DNA from: Carassius auratus
Taxonomy: Eukaryota > Chordata > Actinopteri > Cypriniformes > Cyprinidae
Reading direction: 5' to 3'
Length of the DNA: 64,000 nt
Assembly (NCBI RefSeq): GCF_003368295.1
Contig: NC_039263.1
Location: 5,108,269-5,172,268 of the forward strand
Shown here: one piece after another, positions 23,147 to 36,491 of the stretch
How positions within the stretch are numbered: the first letter of the stretch is position 1
Layout of the letters: the number at the start of each line of letters is the position of its first letter
Made by a program: the position numbers and the translations under genes
Notes under the pieces: model-generated
Seen by the model: the letters and a program-made list of their open reading frames with translations, nothing else
Databases searched by the model: none
Told to the model about the DNA's origin: nothing

Positions 23147-26100
23147 TTTTTCTTGGTTATCATAGAAATTCTTGTTGGTTGATACCATATATCCGTTAGT
23201 GGATGTTTGCTACCTGGTCATGAGGGTTCTGCAGACTGAAAAAGCTGTGGCTCCATTGATTGTTTCAGTCTTGTGCTGTGTATTTTATTAAGGAGGTGAT
23301 GCTTGTCTGTAAATTCAGCTGGAGATCATATGAACTCAACCGTTATCATAAATAGCAACCACAGAGCGTTTAAAGACCATTTAAATTTATGGTGCAGAAA
23401 GTTGCCCCTTTATATCCTATTCAGTCCTAATTACAGTTTCCCAGTCCGGTTCAGATGGCAGAACACATTTACAGATCTCTTCATCTGTCATTTTGATTTG
23501 GCAGCGACCTCACTGACCCTAAGATGAGTCCCTTTGGAAAAACTATTTGTAGCGTTGCCCTGATAGCGAGTATACCACACAACCAGACTGCACATACACA
23601 CAGACATGCATTGACTTAGTACCTTCACTGTACTATCAGTTTGTTAAGCCTAGATGACACTGAAATTACTGTATTGTGGAATGCTAGTCTAAAGCTAGAT
23701 GCAGAAGATTAGCACAATCTGCCACACTTTGCTGATAATGTACAGCACCGCTCCACCACTATAATCTAAATCATCAATCAGGCCTTTATAGCATTGAATG
23801 GTCCTCGACTGGTTAGATAAATAACAGCTGCCATGGGTGGATTGCACCAAAAGCATTGTTAGCCAACTATGTTGCCAGTTCTGTTGTTACTATCATAATT
23901 CAATGATCTAGTGTTTGCTGAAACTATAGTTCCAAAAAAACATTTGCAAACACCATTGCAGACTTGTGTAGTTGGAGCTACAGCTCAGTACCTGATTAGA
24001 ATCTTCCAGTCTATTTATGTTAGCATGTTAATTGCATTTTTTTCAAAATATGCATATGCATGTGCGTAAGGGAGAAATGAACAAATTTATGTTGCTTTGT
24101 GTGAATAAAGTATAATATTAAAAAATTAACTGTGATCTTAAATTAATACTTGACCCCTGCACATGACATCAGCAATGACATTTAATAAATTAATCCAAAG
24201 GAATCCAATTGTTTAATTCAAGTCTTCTAATGTTCTACAATTAAGATTAAATTTACTTTTTGAATCACTCATTGAATTGTTTTTCTTGCATGGACTTTCA
24301 GTAGAATCTTATGGGTTTGGAATGACATGAAGGTGAGTGAATGAGATCAGAATTTATTTATTTATTTATTTTGCATGAACTAACCATTTATTTCATACTA
24401 AACACAGAACATTCCTGTAATTTCAACAGGAATTTCCAGTGTCATTTTTACCTCTGAAATATTCTTGCAATCTCATTGTCCTCCCACCTTGTGTCACATG
24501 GGAATATAATCATTACATTCAATCTGCCTTACATTCACAGGCACAGGAGCAATGCAGTGATCTTAATGCTCTCATCCTTATGTTCTCATCATTAGTGCAA
24601 AGCTCTGTGATCACCTCTAGAAGTCAGCAATAGTATCCCTGTATCTTGGAGCAAAGAGACACAATTGACAACTGTCTGATGTAGGAAACTCAGAAGCAAA
24701 ACCAAGAGATCTGGTTTATCTACAGAAGAATATATATAAAAGAATGTTTTGTGTGACACTGCAGTTATCAATGTCTGACAAAAGCAGGCATACAATGTAT
24801 TTTATAGGCATTCAGTGGCTAGTCCTTAAACCCAAACCTAGTAAATTTGTAATCCCACATTAATTAACAATATGGCCAATAGCACGGTATTTGCACAGTG
24901 AGCAAGGCCTCTCATCATACTAGTTACTGTGCATATAGACCAGTCAGTATGTACACACACATGCAATCCAATTAACTTCAGCTGATAGGCCTTAAAATAG
25001 ATATGGAGGAGGTATTTCATAAACCGCTTTCTCCTTGGCTCTGGATTCGTGAATGGACTCATCTCCAGTGAAGTGATCACATTTCTGGACTGATTGCAAT
25101 TAGTATGGGTGACCTCTTGCAAAAAAGAATGCTCTCTTAGTGCCCTTGAATAATCAGATGCATATCAGGGTGCACCCAAAACATCATCTTAAACATGCAG
25201 TGAATGTGGAATTGGAGTCCCATTGGAGCAAGTTTCCTGTCAAGTGGTGCACAGTGATGAATGATTGATATGAACACCCCTGGCTTCACAGTGGTGTGTC
25301 AACAACTGTTAGACCCCCACTGGATGCAAGAACAGCAGGTTTAGGCCGGAACGCAGCCCATCAAGATCTATCAACATTATGTGACAGCGAGTTCCTTGTA
25401 ATCTCGGCTATGAGAAACTGCATTGAGCACTGCAATAGAATACCCTTGTTGAGATATAGATTTTGTGGATGTGAGTCTCACATTAGGATTCTTTCATAAA
25501 AAAAAAAAAAAGAAAAAAAAATTGCTGGGTGAATGAATTCTGATCGACATCATTCAAAACATTTTTTAAGCAATTTAATGTTTTGTTACAAATATTTTTT
25601 ATAATTTTTAAAATATTTTTATCCTGTTGATTATATTAGTCACAAACTGAACACATTGTTCAGGACAGGCGACTGCAAATATCACAGTTTCGTAACATCA
25701 GAATGTGCAGACCAAAACTGAGAAAGAAAGAAAATGAGGGTCATATTTGGTCTTATGACTCATGTGAGGTCAGGACTTTTCCAGAGCGCCCGCTGCATAC
25801 AGCCCATTTGTAATTTTCCCAGAAACCCATGCAGCACTAGTCCAGTCTTCCTGGACTAAAGCCTTTTTATCATGTATGATCTGAAATTTGTTCTTTCATC
25901 CACTGTACCATTTACATTCAAATGTCCAGAATATAAAATCCTTTATTTTAATAGACTAGCATGAGGCATTTGTTATTGCATAGAAAGATCACAAGTTTGA
26001 TCAAATGTGGACCAATAATGAGAACAGCGATGTAGCTGTTGCAGAAAAAAGCATTGGTTACATTGCACTAATTCTAGAACCGGATCTAGAACACTCAGTG

Positions 26101-28735
26101 ATCTATTGTGATATAGAACCTCTCTAGATAAGCCGTTCTTTCACATGGAGCATCTGACACATAGAGTGTGCCGTACCAACAGTGTTTACAATGAATAGTG
26201 TGCCTTTCCATGGTCTTTAATGCATTCTCCCAGTCGCCTCAGGCAGTGAAGACGGATTCTAAATGTGTCCAGAGCGCCGCTCCAATGATTGAGTCAACCG
26301 CAGCACAGTTCAGCCAGCACTCTGCGAGGAAGGAAGAGAAATAAGATAGAGGGGAAATCAGAGGAGGAGGGTAGGGGGATTCTCTGTGTGCCCCCTTTTC
26401 TACGTCATTGCTGCTTTCTTCTCTCACTTGCTCGTCTCTCTCTCTCAATTTGCTCAAACCACACTGCCTCAGGTTTTGCACTCTCGCAACTAATTAATTT
26501 AGTCATTTATTTATGGTTTCATCTTGCATTTCCTGCATTTTAGCATCTACAGGAAGTGCATCCTGCACAGTTCCGCACAAACCGTTTGACATGTCATGTC
26601 CACACTGCATAGACACACTGAGATTGGGCTTTACTGACTGACAGCTTCCTTGATTTCTGTTTTCCCTTTTTAATCGACTCCACCCTTCTTAATTCTTAAA
26701 CACGAGCTAAGTGCGCTTTGAACGTCAGCACTCTCAGAATTGTAAAATACTTCTTGCGCTATTGTTCTGCCTCTGCTTCATTCTCCACAACACCACCCCC
26801 AACCCCACTTGCCTGTGTGTACTGAATACAAGCTGCAAGCAGTCACGCAGCTGTTTCCATGGCAATATCTATCTGCGAGAAAGATTGGTTAACCCTCTCT
26901 CACAGGCATTCCTCACCGAGAGCCCACACTGTCTATGGCCAAAGCAGGGGCGTTGCTATTTACATCAGGTTGTGTTACATTACAGACACACATGTGTCAT
27001 CTCTTGCATGTGTTTCTGTACACACTTTGCACACGCATTTCATTTGTGTGGGAATGTCTGTTTGGGTTTCCATTGTTGCTGATATATTATTATCCACCAG
27101 GCTGAGTCCACCTGATTTACTGTACTCTGAATACACTGTGTGTTGCAGAAGAAAAGAAGGTTTTGTGTGTTGGGAGAAAAGGGGTTTTTCTCAGCCTTCT
27201 TGTGTGGAGGAAATCAATTAGCAATGGTTGCAACTTTAACGCCACCAGCTGATTTGAAAAAGAAAGAAAGAACAAAGTTTAGTTGGATTGTGGTTCTCAG
27301 CTGGTTGCATTTCAAGACTTAGATTTTACCAAAAACCGTTAAACAAATATGAACATTTATTGATGTTACAATGGACTGATTAAGCAACAAGACACAATTA
27401 GCAATTTTGTAAATACGTGAATTATTTCATGTTCTATTTCATATTATGTAATGTTCTCAATTCACCATACAAAACATATTTTGGTCATTATAAACCTTGT
27501 TGTTGCATGTGAACATGCCTGTAGTAGAGTCTGCATCACATTTTCTATGGTTTTGTTTAAGTGTTTTAAAGGGTTGAAGTAAAGTATAGTGTCAAAATAT
27601 TGTTGATTGGACTTAAATTTTCCCTGCATCCATAATTTTATTATAACAGATTTTTCACCCATTTTTAGGTTGTGACCTGCCCAATCTTCTTCTTTGACGT
27701 CTCTCTTATATGACACACACGAGGCATTGACTAAAACTGAAAGGGAGTTCCCCTTCCCTAACTTTAAAGCTTTGGCTTGGTGTTGATGCTATGGGAATGT
27801 GTACTGTTCACACATTAATCTGTGAGACAGTTACCAGCTCTGTTTGTTTTTCTGAAGTAGCAACAGTAACTAAGGGGGGGGGGGGTATCTACTTACCGAT
27901 CAATTACAACTCATGTCCCATGCCTGTGTCAGGGCAAAAATGGTTCAATAATACTGTTGTGTAAATTAACCTTTTTAGTGCACCCTACAAGCACCTAATT
28001 GACCGTGTTAGATTAATGAGCATTGTGTATGTGTGTTATGGTTAACAAATACAAAGTGAGAGACAAAACCTGCCTATATGACCCTAGAAAATATATAGCT
28101 CAGTCAAGATACTCTAAATGGCACAGTCTGATTGGTCCGTTATATGTAATCTGCTAGAAATCACATAACAAGCTGACTGGCCTTTGCTGATTTTACAGCC
28201 AGTGAGACTGCTTGTTCAACATTTGAATAGTCTGGTTCAGACTAATCTGTTTATTGGTGAATGAATGAATGAATGAATGAATGAATAAACAAATGAATGA
28301 ATGAATGACAGATTCATCCAACCACCCACACTATAAAAACTCATGCCTGCCTATTCATGCTTTCTGAATGACTTTGTATCTATTGGCAGTCGCAAGTCCA
28401 TATCTGCAGACGTGTGTAGAAGATCTAGTATGCCAGAACAACATGCATTAACATCGTCATTAACATAGTCATGATTGAACTTATATTTATATGAGCAAAG
28501 ATTGGCAGTAAGTAGGTCAAAATCTTCTAGGGGTCATGCTCCACCTGAGCAACTGGCATTGACATAAATGGGTCAGTTCTAGTTACTCGTGGTGAGTAAA
28601 TCGGCATTGTATCAGAATCAGACTAAGCCTACAATTGGGAATTATATAAACGACTGTTGTGTGTTATTTTCCTTTAAGGGAAGTGATCTTATTATGAGCT
28701 AAAAAATACATTAAATTAATCAATTTGACTAGCAC
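23147..28735. other. Intergenic, no gene recognised
   Basis: No gene is supported. Bases 24190-24392 look like a diverged copy of the GGGTTTGGAATGACAT...TGAACTAACC repeat, with a TTTA repeat inside. Bases 26240-26560 are GC-rich with an open frame on each strand but no recognised domain. A GTTTCCATGGCAAT word (near-match to an X-box) lies at 26852-26865. A (GAAT)n run occupies about 28259-28309. Confidence 0.45.
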
Positions 28736-29791
28736 GCTATATTCCAATTCTTCTAAAGCCATACAATATCTTTGTGTCCTGAACTGGCTGAGCTTTATTT
28801 ACGATGTCAAACATCACTGGGTTTTTCATGTCTCATGAGTAATGATCATTGACGGAATTTGTATTTTTGGGTGAAATGATCCTTGATGGTATTCATAAGG
28901 CCATTGAGTTTAAACATGATGACTGCTGTCAGAAAACTCCATCTTATGACCACCCATATCCCATCATGTACGAAGGGAAGGGGGTTGTGGGATTGGCTGT
29001 AGAAAGCAGATGAATGAAAGCCTCGCGGAAAGTTGTCAGTGAAGTCTTGAACATTCATCAGTTTTACAACCATTGATTTTCACATGCCGCAAGCTCTCCT
29101 GCTGGGACACTTCCCATCAAGGTGAGACTGTTATCGGGATGTATTTTTCAACCTTGTGTTTTTGCCGTGACGCTGGAACGCTCTGTTCCCTCTTGAGGCA
29201 AGATGGGAAACTATTTCAAATTTCATATTAAAAGCAGTTTAGCCTGCTGTAGGAAAATGACTAACGTTAATGGTGATGAGTTTACAGATTTCATTTAATT
29301 GGCTAAAAATGTGAGAGCCCTACAGCTTAATAACTGATGTGTAAATTACAAATAAGGGGAATTATGTCCTCAGTCTGTCCTCAGTAACTACCGGACATAG
29401 TGGTAGAACCTGCATTTAATCAAAGTATAAGGGAAATTTGTCAGAAAGTCTCTTAATATTCTTACTTATAAAAGTTTTGATTGCAGTTAATAAAGGGACA
29501 GTTTATTTTTTTAATTCGTATTGAATTATCTTATTTCACCAATGAAGTAAAAGTTTAAACACACAGTAACACAATTTTAGAAAGTTGAAACGTGCCACTG
29601 GTCAAACTAAAATCAAATATTAAAAATGTTAAATTGTCAAATAATTTACCATAAGTTACCATAAAAACAAAATTGACTACACTGTGAAACAAGTGTTTTT
29701 AATGCATCTTTATGAAATTTGAGATACTCGGTACAAAAATCACTAAGTTATCACTATAAGTTATCACTAAAGTATCTCTAAGTGCTTGTGA

Positions 29792-29837
<46 letters not shown>

Positions 29838-30977
29838 TGACAACATACACAGGCTAATCTGTTATTACTCATGCATAAAAATGATATGGTACATGCATTT
29901 AACATAAACATAGAAAGTTGAGAGAGTCATTCAACACTTCTGAAATTTACGTTTGATTATTTATATCTTTTATGACTAGTTCCCAAAATGCACTGAAGAT
30001 TTATTTAATTATTTTTTTTCTAACATTAAACCATATAATACAAATGAGCAATGTCTCAAATAACCAAATGGGGGAAAAATAAATATAACAAATGTAAAAT
30101 AATAATAATAATAAAAAACATAACAAAACTACAAAAAAATGTTGACAATGTCTTCTTACTATGAACTTTAAAATTATGTATTTTTCCACAGCTTTTGGTA
30201 TTTTTCCTTTTCGTAAGTTGGTTTTCAGCTTCTGTGTGGTCTGAGGCTCCAGGAACCCGTGGCAGTCTGAGACCCTGGGGCCCAATCCAAAATCCAGCCC
30301 TGGTAAAAGGCCTTATTTGATTGATCTACTGATAAACCAGTCATGGAAAGACTGAATTACACAGCTAACAAAGGCCTAACTAACAAGCAATCTGGTTTTC
30401 TAATCAATAGCTTAATTTATCTACAGCAGTTTCAAAAAATCTTTAAGGAAATGTGAATATGTAGTGGAGCCACCTGTCTGTTCTGCCAACAAACGGTATT
30501 GCCTTGGTTGTGGGGCAGCACATGGAAGCATAGTTGTTTAATAGCAATAAAACAAATTATAAATTAACTTTTTCATTTCAGCAGTCTTATTTTAGATGCA
30601 AGTTTAGATGCAAGCAAAGAACAGTGTGTATAAAAAAGCAGGCAAGAATCTTGAGGGCAGCAATGCATTAAGCATGTGATGCTATTTATATCCAAGATGT
30701 GAGAGTGACCTAGTAACTCAAATGTCTTATGCAACATGTGTGTGTGTGTGTGTGCACGCGTGTATAAATAAGAGTCTGCACATGTGTTGGGACTCAACAT
30801 AAATATGAATTATTCTTGTATTCTAAATGAATGCACCTCAAGAGTCCAGACACAACAGGTGCATTGCAACTCACGAACATTGAAGGAATGGAAAGGATCA
30901 AACAGCAGTCAGACATACATACTATATACTATATTCCAAAATTTGAGGTGTGTTATATATATATATATTTATTTATA

Positions 30978-31010
<33 letters not shown>

Positions 31011-33299
31011 GCGTGCGTGCGTGCGTGTGTGTGTGTGTTTAAAATGATTTGATGCCCAAGAAACCTTACTGTACTTTATTTTGTAATTGTTTTTTTTTTT
31101 TTTTTTTTTTTTTTTTGATAAACAGAAAGGAAGAGCACCATTTATTTTTAAAATGTATTTCTTTGTAACAATGTGAAAGTCTAAAAACTTAACTGCCAGT
31201 TTTGATTTGTATACATCCTTGCTGAATAAAAGTATTAATTTCTTAAAAAAAAAAAAACTCATACTGAGAGGATCTACTGCAGAGAATTGATTGGTGAGCA
31301 CGTGTTTATATATATGTGTGTTCAGATGAAGACACAAACTCATCTACTTCTTGGATCAGCACAGGGTAAGCACATTCTCAGGTAAACTATCCCTTTAAAT
31401 GGGTGAATGATTCAGTGTCCTCTTGTGTTCTGCAGATTTTAAACATTAAGACTATAGTGTATGTCATACTCAAGCAAAGTTTGAAATAATTGGTGTAAGC
31501 ACAAATAAACTGCCCAAAAGTGCATTTTCAGAATTCAGCAACGGAAACAGAAAGAATGTCTATCTAAGCCGTTTCAGGACTGCATTCCTACAGATAAAGC
31601 AATACATCATGATGTAAACCTCACAGGGAGAGAGAGAGAGAGAGAAAACTTAATTAGCCTTCTGCAACACAACTGAGTGACGTTTTTAATAAGAGAATTT
31701 GCAACAAACAGATTCAAGTGTTGTAGCACTTCCAAAGTGCATACGTTCACGTATGCTTTCCGAAGCGAATTTTTTAGTGAGTCAGCACTGGCGAAATTGC
31801 TGTAGCTATTCGAATTTACCTCATGATTGCTTTTAAGTTTACAGATATTTAAATGGAGACAAAAACACATTTTCTTTTCCCTTCCTCCCCTGAGACAACA
31901 TAGGACAAAAAGAAAAGGCATGACAAATTTACAACTGATAATAGATGATTGTGGCTTCCCAACATTTAATAGGCTCTTTATGTAAGGTGAAGAAGGGTTA
32001 TAATGAATTTTTGGTCCTGTGCACTGTTAACCCTTGCTGTAAGTTGCTGTAAAAAAAGCCAGTGTTGTTGTTAAAAAAAAAAAAACCACCTTGGTAAGGT
32101 CTAACAGTGTGGACACTATGTTTAACATAATACGTTTAAATGGAGATTTTGGAGTTGGTTTGAGTTAAACAATGAAATACTGCAAAATAAGTATTGAAAG
32201 CATAGTAACAAAAATGTGTTATATATGTGTATATTTGTTATGTATAAAACGTAAACACACACACATATGAAAAATTAGCTACTCTATGATCTGTATATGA
32301 TGCAGAATAATTTATAAAGATGATGAAAGTGATGATCGTCATTCCGATGAGATTGATTTCAGCTGAATTTACTATAAAAATAAAAAAAGGAAAGAAGGAA
32401 GGAAGGCAGGTATCAAGAAATCTTGGTCTCTTGTGCCTGCAGTCATGTTTCTTCTATTGCTTGACTGTAAAGCAATTTAGATTCAAATAACTATGCATAC
32501 AGTAGTGTCAAAAGAGCACTGTCATTTCCATTGTCATTGTCCCAGTGGTCTGTAATATCATAGCTGTCATTCTAATTCATTAAAGCATCTAACGGCATTC
32601 GGACAGCCTGCAGCTCTCGCTAAAGTACCTTACTGTAACGAGATGACTGCAAAGATGTCTTGTATCCAACCCAAGGTTGTATAGAGGGTGAAACTTAAAA
32701 GTAACTATGGGATGTGTCTAAATTACCTTTGTACTCTCTACATGCACTTGAAAGAGGTGTGTCAATGTTTCCACCATTTTACCAGAGAAAGCACTTGTGT
32801 CAGTGTAGGACCCTCGGGTCTATGGGATTAGCAGGACTTTACTTGTACAAACATGACTCCATTAGCTAATCACATGATAAATTTGCTCCTTGAATCTCAA
32901 ACACAGAAGCTGACTAATGCATATTTATTGTAAAGCACATATGCATGTTGGTGATGATACCTAGACCAAAAATTTACATTTTGAGGCCATTTTCACATGG
33001 TGATGCCATAATTTGGAATTACATAATCTTGACTGTTCCGAATTATGCATCTGGAGACAAGCAAAAGATATGAATGTGTGTTCATTTTAAGAAGAATTTT
33101 GTACTCTGTTGGAAAGTTCAAATAAAGACACAACTATTAGTTGTTTTTATATTGGTTTATCAGTGGAAATAGGAGATAATAAATAAAAGGCAAGAAATAA
33201 TAATAATAGGTATTTAAAAAATCTAATAAAAAAGTTAAATAATGAAAAAAGGACCTTCTTAAAGGTGTTTGTCATGATGGATGGAATGATGTACAGTAC
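28736..33299. other. Intergenic, microsatellites and repeat fragments only
   Basis: No gene is supported. Bases 28740-28885 look like a diverged copy of the repeat at 2147-2400. Microsatellites: (TA)n(TG)n at 29792-29837, (TG)n at 30738-30753, (GT/GC)n at 30978-31039, poly(T) at 31090-31116 and (AG)n at 31627-31646. Confidence 0.5.
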
Positions 33300-33304
33300 T
33301 TCAT

Positions 33305-33512
33305 GTGGTTCCACTTGTCCTTGTTACAGTGTAATTATTCATTTAAGTACTGAGTAATATTAAATTACTACATGCACTTAGAATACAGTTAGGGTTAGGA
33401 TTAGGGTTTGTTTTATTGTTACTTGCATATAATTATGCATCATTTATTGTTATTATAATAGTAAGTACATGTGTACAAGGACATCTTGAAATAAAGTGTT
33501 ACCTTTTATCTT
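33305..33512 (+). repeat. MITE ending in AATAAAGTGTTACC
   Basis: The left part has CTTGTTACAGTGTAATTATT, the middle AGTTAGGGTTAGGATTAGGG, and the right end ACAAGGACATCTTGAAATAA then AGTGTTACC. The TGTCCTTGT words near both ends are inverted to each other. This is a common teleost MITE layout. Confidence 0.7.
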
Positions 33513-33840
33513 TTAGTTTATGAAAGCGAAAGGTTGCTTCACTCCTACTGGAATTTACTCTCCAGAACATTCAGCACAACAACAATGGACAGTCCAAGAG
33601 AATGACATGTAACATAAGGAGAAGACTAGTTCTAAAAGACAACAAAGCTTGTTTACTGTGTCCAAAACAGGTGTAGTCCATGTATTTTAGATTTTTACTC
33701 TGACTACAGGGTTTTGTACATGTCCATAAACCATATGGATTCTTAGGGACTGGTCCAAAATGAAAACAAACACAACCAGCACTTAGTAGTTAGCTTTTCC
33801 AGTCCTTCATTTCTACATGTACTGTACAACAGCGTTCCAG

Positions 33841-33861
33841 AGCCTTGTCCGTGGTCCTGAA
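33841..33861 (-). promoter_or_regulatory. RE1/NRSE-like motif, copy 1
   Basis: On the minus strand this reads TTCAGGACCACGGACAAGG and on. It follows the REST/NRSF RE1 consensus (TTCAGCACCNNGGACAGNGCC type) except at the sixth base (G for C) and near the end of the second half-site. RE1 sites silence neuronal genes outside neurons. It lies about 2.1 kb upstream of the start codon. The near-match is seen; binding is inferred. Confidence 0.4.
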
Positions 33862-33888
33862 CCCACTCTTCTCCAGCTGAACGAATAT

Positions 33889-33909
33889 TATGCTGTCCAT
33901 GGTCCTGAA
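33889..33909 (-). promoter_or_regulatory. RE1/NRSE-like motif, copy 2
   Basis: On the minus strand this reads TTCAGGACCATGGACAGC and on. It matches the 17-base RE1 core at all informative positions but one (G for A/C at base 6), with both half-sites at canonical spacing. It is a direct repeat of copy 1, offset by 48 bp, sharing the same substitution. Confidence 0.45.
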
Positions 33910-34404
33910 ATTACTTTTCAGTCATAGGCTCCAGTAAAGGTACATCTGATTGGGCCTTTTTTTTCAAAGAAGACAAACGTTGACCACCCAGAAGAATATA
34001 TTTAGTAGATATGTGATCATTTGAAATTATGTTCATTGTGACATGCAGCACTAGTTATGTTTTAAAATTATCATTAGGAATCCATATACCCAAGACCACT
34101 GTCAAGTACACATTTGATTCACACCCAGTAAACATATAATGGGGGGTGTTACTGATATGGCTTGTAATGCCTCATTAAACTAACCTTGTAAGCACAGCTG
34201 AACTACTGCAGATAGTGCTGACGGCCGTCTGTCTCTGCCCTTCACATCACTGTGCCTCACGTTTCAGAAGGGACCATCAAGGAGCTAACTGGGGATCGAG
34301 GATGCCCACATCACCACTGGGGCCCTCCTGTCCAGGAGATTCAACAGAGAAGCTCCTTTAAATGTGCCATCGAAACACCACTGCTCTGCATCACTGCTAG
34401 CACG

Positions 34405-34417
34405 GTTGCCTAGCAAC
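34405..34417. promoter_or_regulatory. RFX X-box motif upstream of gabrb4
   Basis: GTTGCCTAGCAAC consists of the two X-box half-sites GTTGCC and AGCAAC separated by one base, fitting RYYNYY-N-RRNRAC. It lies 1.5 kb upstream of the start codon and about 250 bp before the CpG-richer segment. Confidence 0.5.
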
Positions 34418-34607
34418 TAGACAGCAGATGCCTGCATCCCCTCATCTTCTGAGTAAAAAATACAAGGAAAAGAAATCACACCTCTTACGTGTTTGTGCAG
34501 TACACACGATCATTTTTTTAATCATTTCGTTTGATCGTTAATCTTGATCTGAAATTTCAAACTGCATGTTGGCGGCACTGATTTTGAATGGTTATTTCTC
34601 CATCATT

Positions 34608-34615
34608 ATTTGCAT
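34608..34615 (+). promoter_or_regulatory. Octamer (POU-factor) motif
   Basis: ATTTGCAT is a perfect octamer, in the context TTATTTGCATATTTAAG. It sits just ahead of the CpG-richer segment presumed to hold the transcription start. Confidence 0.35.
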
Positions 34616-34640
34616 ATTTAAGCCATTTCTGGGTTTGTGT

Positions 34641-35925
34641 TTTGGAGAGTGTCTCGGGCTGAGGAATGTGGAAAAGTGGAAGAAATGCATGAAAATGCGC
34701 CGGGATACTCTCGCAGCATTTTAATAGGTTGCAGCTCGCGAGCCGACAAGTACAGACATCATTCCTCCGCTAGACAAGCGCGTGGACAGACTGCCTTTCC
34801 TCTTTAGTTCGCTTTCGCTTTTATTTTTTTCAACAATCACCTGCATTTTATTCAGCACTTTCAGAAAAGGGCAATGTCCTTTTCCCTTCTTTTGAAATCC
34901 AAACGTGCGCGTCGGAGATTTTTGATCCGGTCTTGATTATTTTCTCGGTTCCTGGAGGTGTTATTGCAATTGAAGTGTGTGATCATTTGCTCTGAACAAG
35001 AGCAGGAACATGCTCGGGGATTCAATCGAGAGATAAGGGGGCTTTTCCAACAGGCTAGACAAATATTGGACATTTGCAAGCGTTTCATTGTGATACGGAC
35101 ATGTATCGCACGTTTCTGTCCTGTGTCTGCTTCATATAAGGTTGTACTATGGACTACAAGCTCTGACGTCTGCATCAGATATTTTCTGCTGCATTTCTTT
35201 AAATGTGCATCTTTTTTCCCCTGTGACTTTGAGAGGAACTTCTCCACCATCAGCAGTAGGGGATGCAGATTTCATTTTTTTTTTCTTTCCCACCTCCAAC
35301 CTTTATAGCTGAGTGGCGGAATAAATAAAACTATCACACACTGTGGAGCACCCCCTCTTTGAAGGAGCATCACTGGAGCCATGGCTTGTCCACAGCTTTG
35401 GACCTGGAAACTGCGACGACAGGTGTAGAAGAAGACTGATACTCTTCCATTTTTCCTCCCTTTTTTCATCATCATATTTTTTTATTTTCTCCATGGTTTG
35501 GATGAAGAAGACTTTCCAGCATTTTTTCCAGAAGTCCTGTCGAAGCTGAGAGATGTCTGATCTTCTGGTGTTGATCGAGGGGGTCTCTGACCTGCACGGA
35601 TTTCCATAGCTGAAGAATAACAGCTGGGACCTGTTAAATATTTTTTTTCTTTTTCTTTTCCCCCAATCCCCCTCCCCTTTTAATTTTTATTTTAGTTATT
35701 TTCTCCTTTTCCTGTTTCTTTTTTTATTTTAGTTTTCGCGGGGACATCACAAATGTGTGCATTGGTGCTTTGAACTTAGTCATTAATTTTGCCTTTTTTC
35801 TCCCATCCCCTTCTTTTGGATTCTTTTTTCTACTTATTTTTTCTTTTCTTTCTTTCTTCTTTTTAAACATCTGTTTGGAGCACGGGCGGTTGGATTACTG
35901 AAATTGAATTAACGGATTTGTGGAA
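34641..35925 (+). promoter_or_regulatory. gabrb4: Presumed core promoter and 5' leader of gabrb4
   Basis: Bases 34640-35110 are enriched in CpG compared with the flanks (for example GCTCGCGAGC at 34733-34742, an exact palindrome, and GTGCGCGTCGGAG near 34905). No convincing TATA box was found. Bases 35630-35875 form a strongly pyrimidine-rich tract, mostly T with C, just ahead of the start codon. Several upstream ATGs open frames that do not join the receptor frame (for example 34958-35308). Whether this whole stretch is one untranslated leader or is itself spliced cannot be settled from sequence alone. Confidence 0.5.
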
Positions 35926-36005
35926 ATGTTGGGTCCTCAAGAAGACAAATTATGTGGAATTGTTTCTGCTCTGGCGGCCTTGTCCTTTGTCTGCTTTGCA
36001 CAAAG
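35926..36005 (+). CDS. gabrb4: GABA-A receptor beta-4 subunit, coding exon 1 (signal peptide)
   Basis: This exon encodes residues 1-26 and two bases of codon 27. The start ATG has A at -3. A short polar stretch (MLGPQEDKLCG) is followed by a hydrophobic run IVSALAALSFVCFA and then QS, matching the signal peptide and cleavage zone of beta subunits (…CCAQS or …VCAQS in other betas). The donor reads AG|GTAAGG, phase 2. The encoded protein is a subunit of the pentameric GABA-gated chloride channel, a Cys-loop receptor in the neuronal plasma membrane; this exon directs it into the secretory pathway. Signal exons evolve fast, so support comes mainly from position, the AQS ending and correct phase with exon 2. 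An alternative first exon, known in some mammalian beta genes, cannot be excluded. Confidence 0.85.
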
Positions 36006-36189
36006 GTAAGGAAATTAAACATATTGGTAATTATGACTGTTGGATTAAACAAATGAGGCCACATATCGGTCAAATTCAAACAGATACCCAGATGATTGGG
36101 AATCATGACTGCATAATGTTTAATAACGTATTGACATTTTTAATTTTGTACGTGAATTAATAGTCGAATCTCTCTCTTTCGCTCCCTCT

Positions 36190-36261
<72 letters not shown>

Positions 36262-36450
36262 GTATGTGTAAGAAACATCATCGCATCAATTCTATAGCGC
36301 ATAGGCCTATTATTGAAAACTAACCATACATTTTTATTTATAATTCGTCACAATATTCTTTTGTTTGTGTGAGTTACACATTATCCCCTTTTAAAAATCC
36401 CCACTCAGTTAAACAATTAATTAGCAATTATTTAAAATAGCATTGTACGA

Positions 36451-36491
<41 letters not shown>

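Larger units (their letters stand above)
33513..34640 (+). other. Upstream flank of gabrb4 (candidate regulatory region)
   Basis: About 1.1 kb between the last upstream MITE and the presumed first exon. There are no open frames of note and no recognised repeat. It contains two RE1-like motifs (33841-33861, 33889-33909), an RFX X-box (34405-34417) and an octamer (34608-34615), each listed separately. Promoter function is inferred from position. Confidence 0.5.

Noticed and set aside
26239..26543. GC-rich stretch open on both strands; possible first exon of a divergent alpha-3 gene
   Set aside because: No signal-peptide pattern or alpha-subunit block in either frame; CT-rich simple sequence explains much of the composition.
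34958..35308. 116-codon frame just upstream of gabrb4
   Set aside because: It lies in the presumed leader or promoter, has no homology, and ends well before the receptor start codon; at most an upstream open frame.
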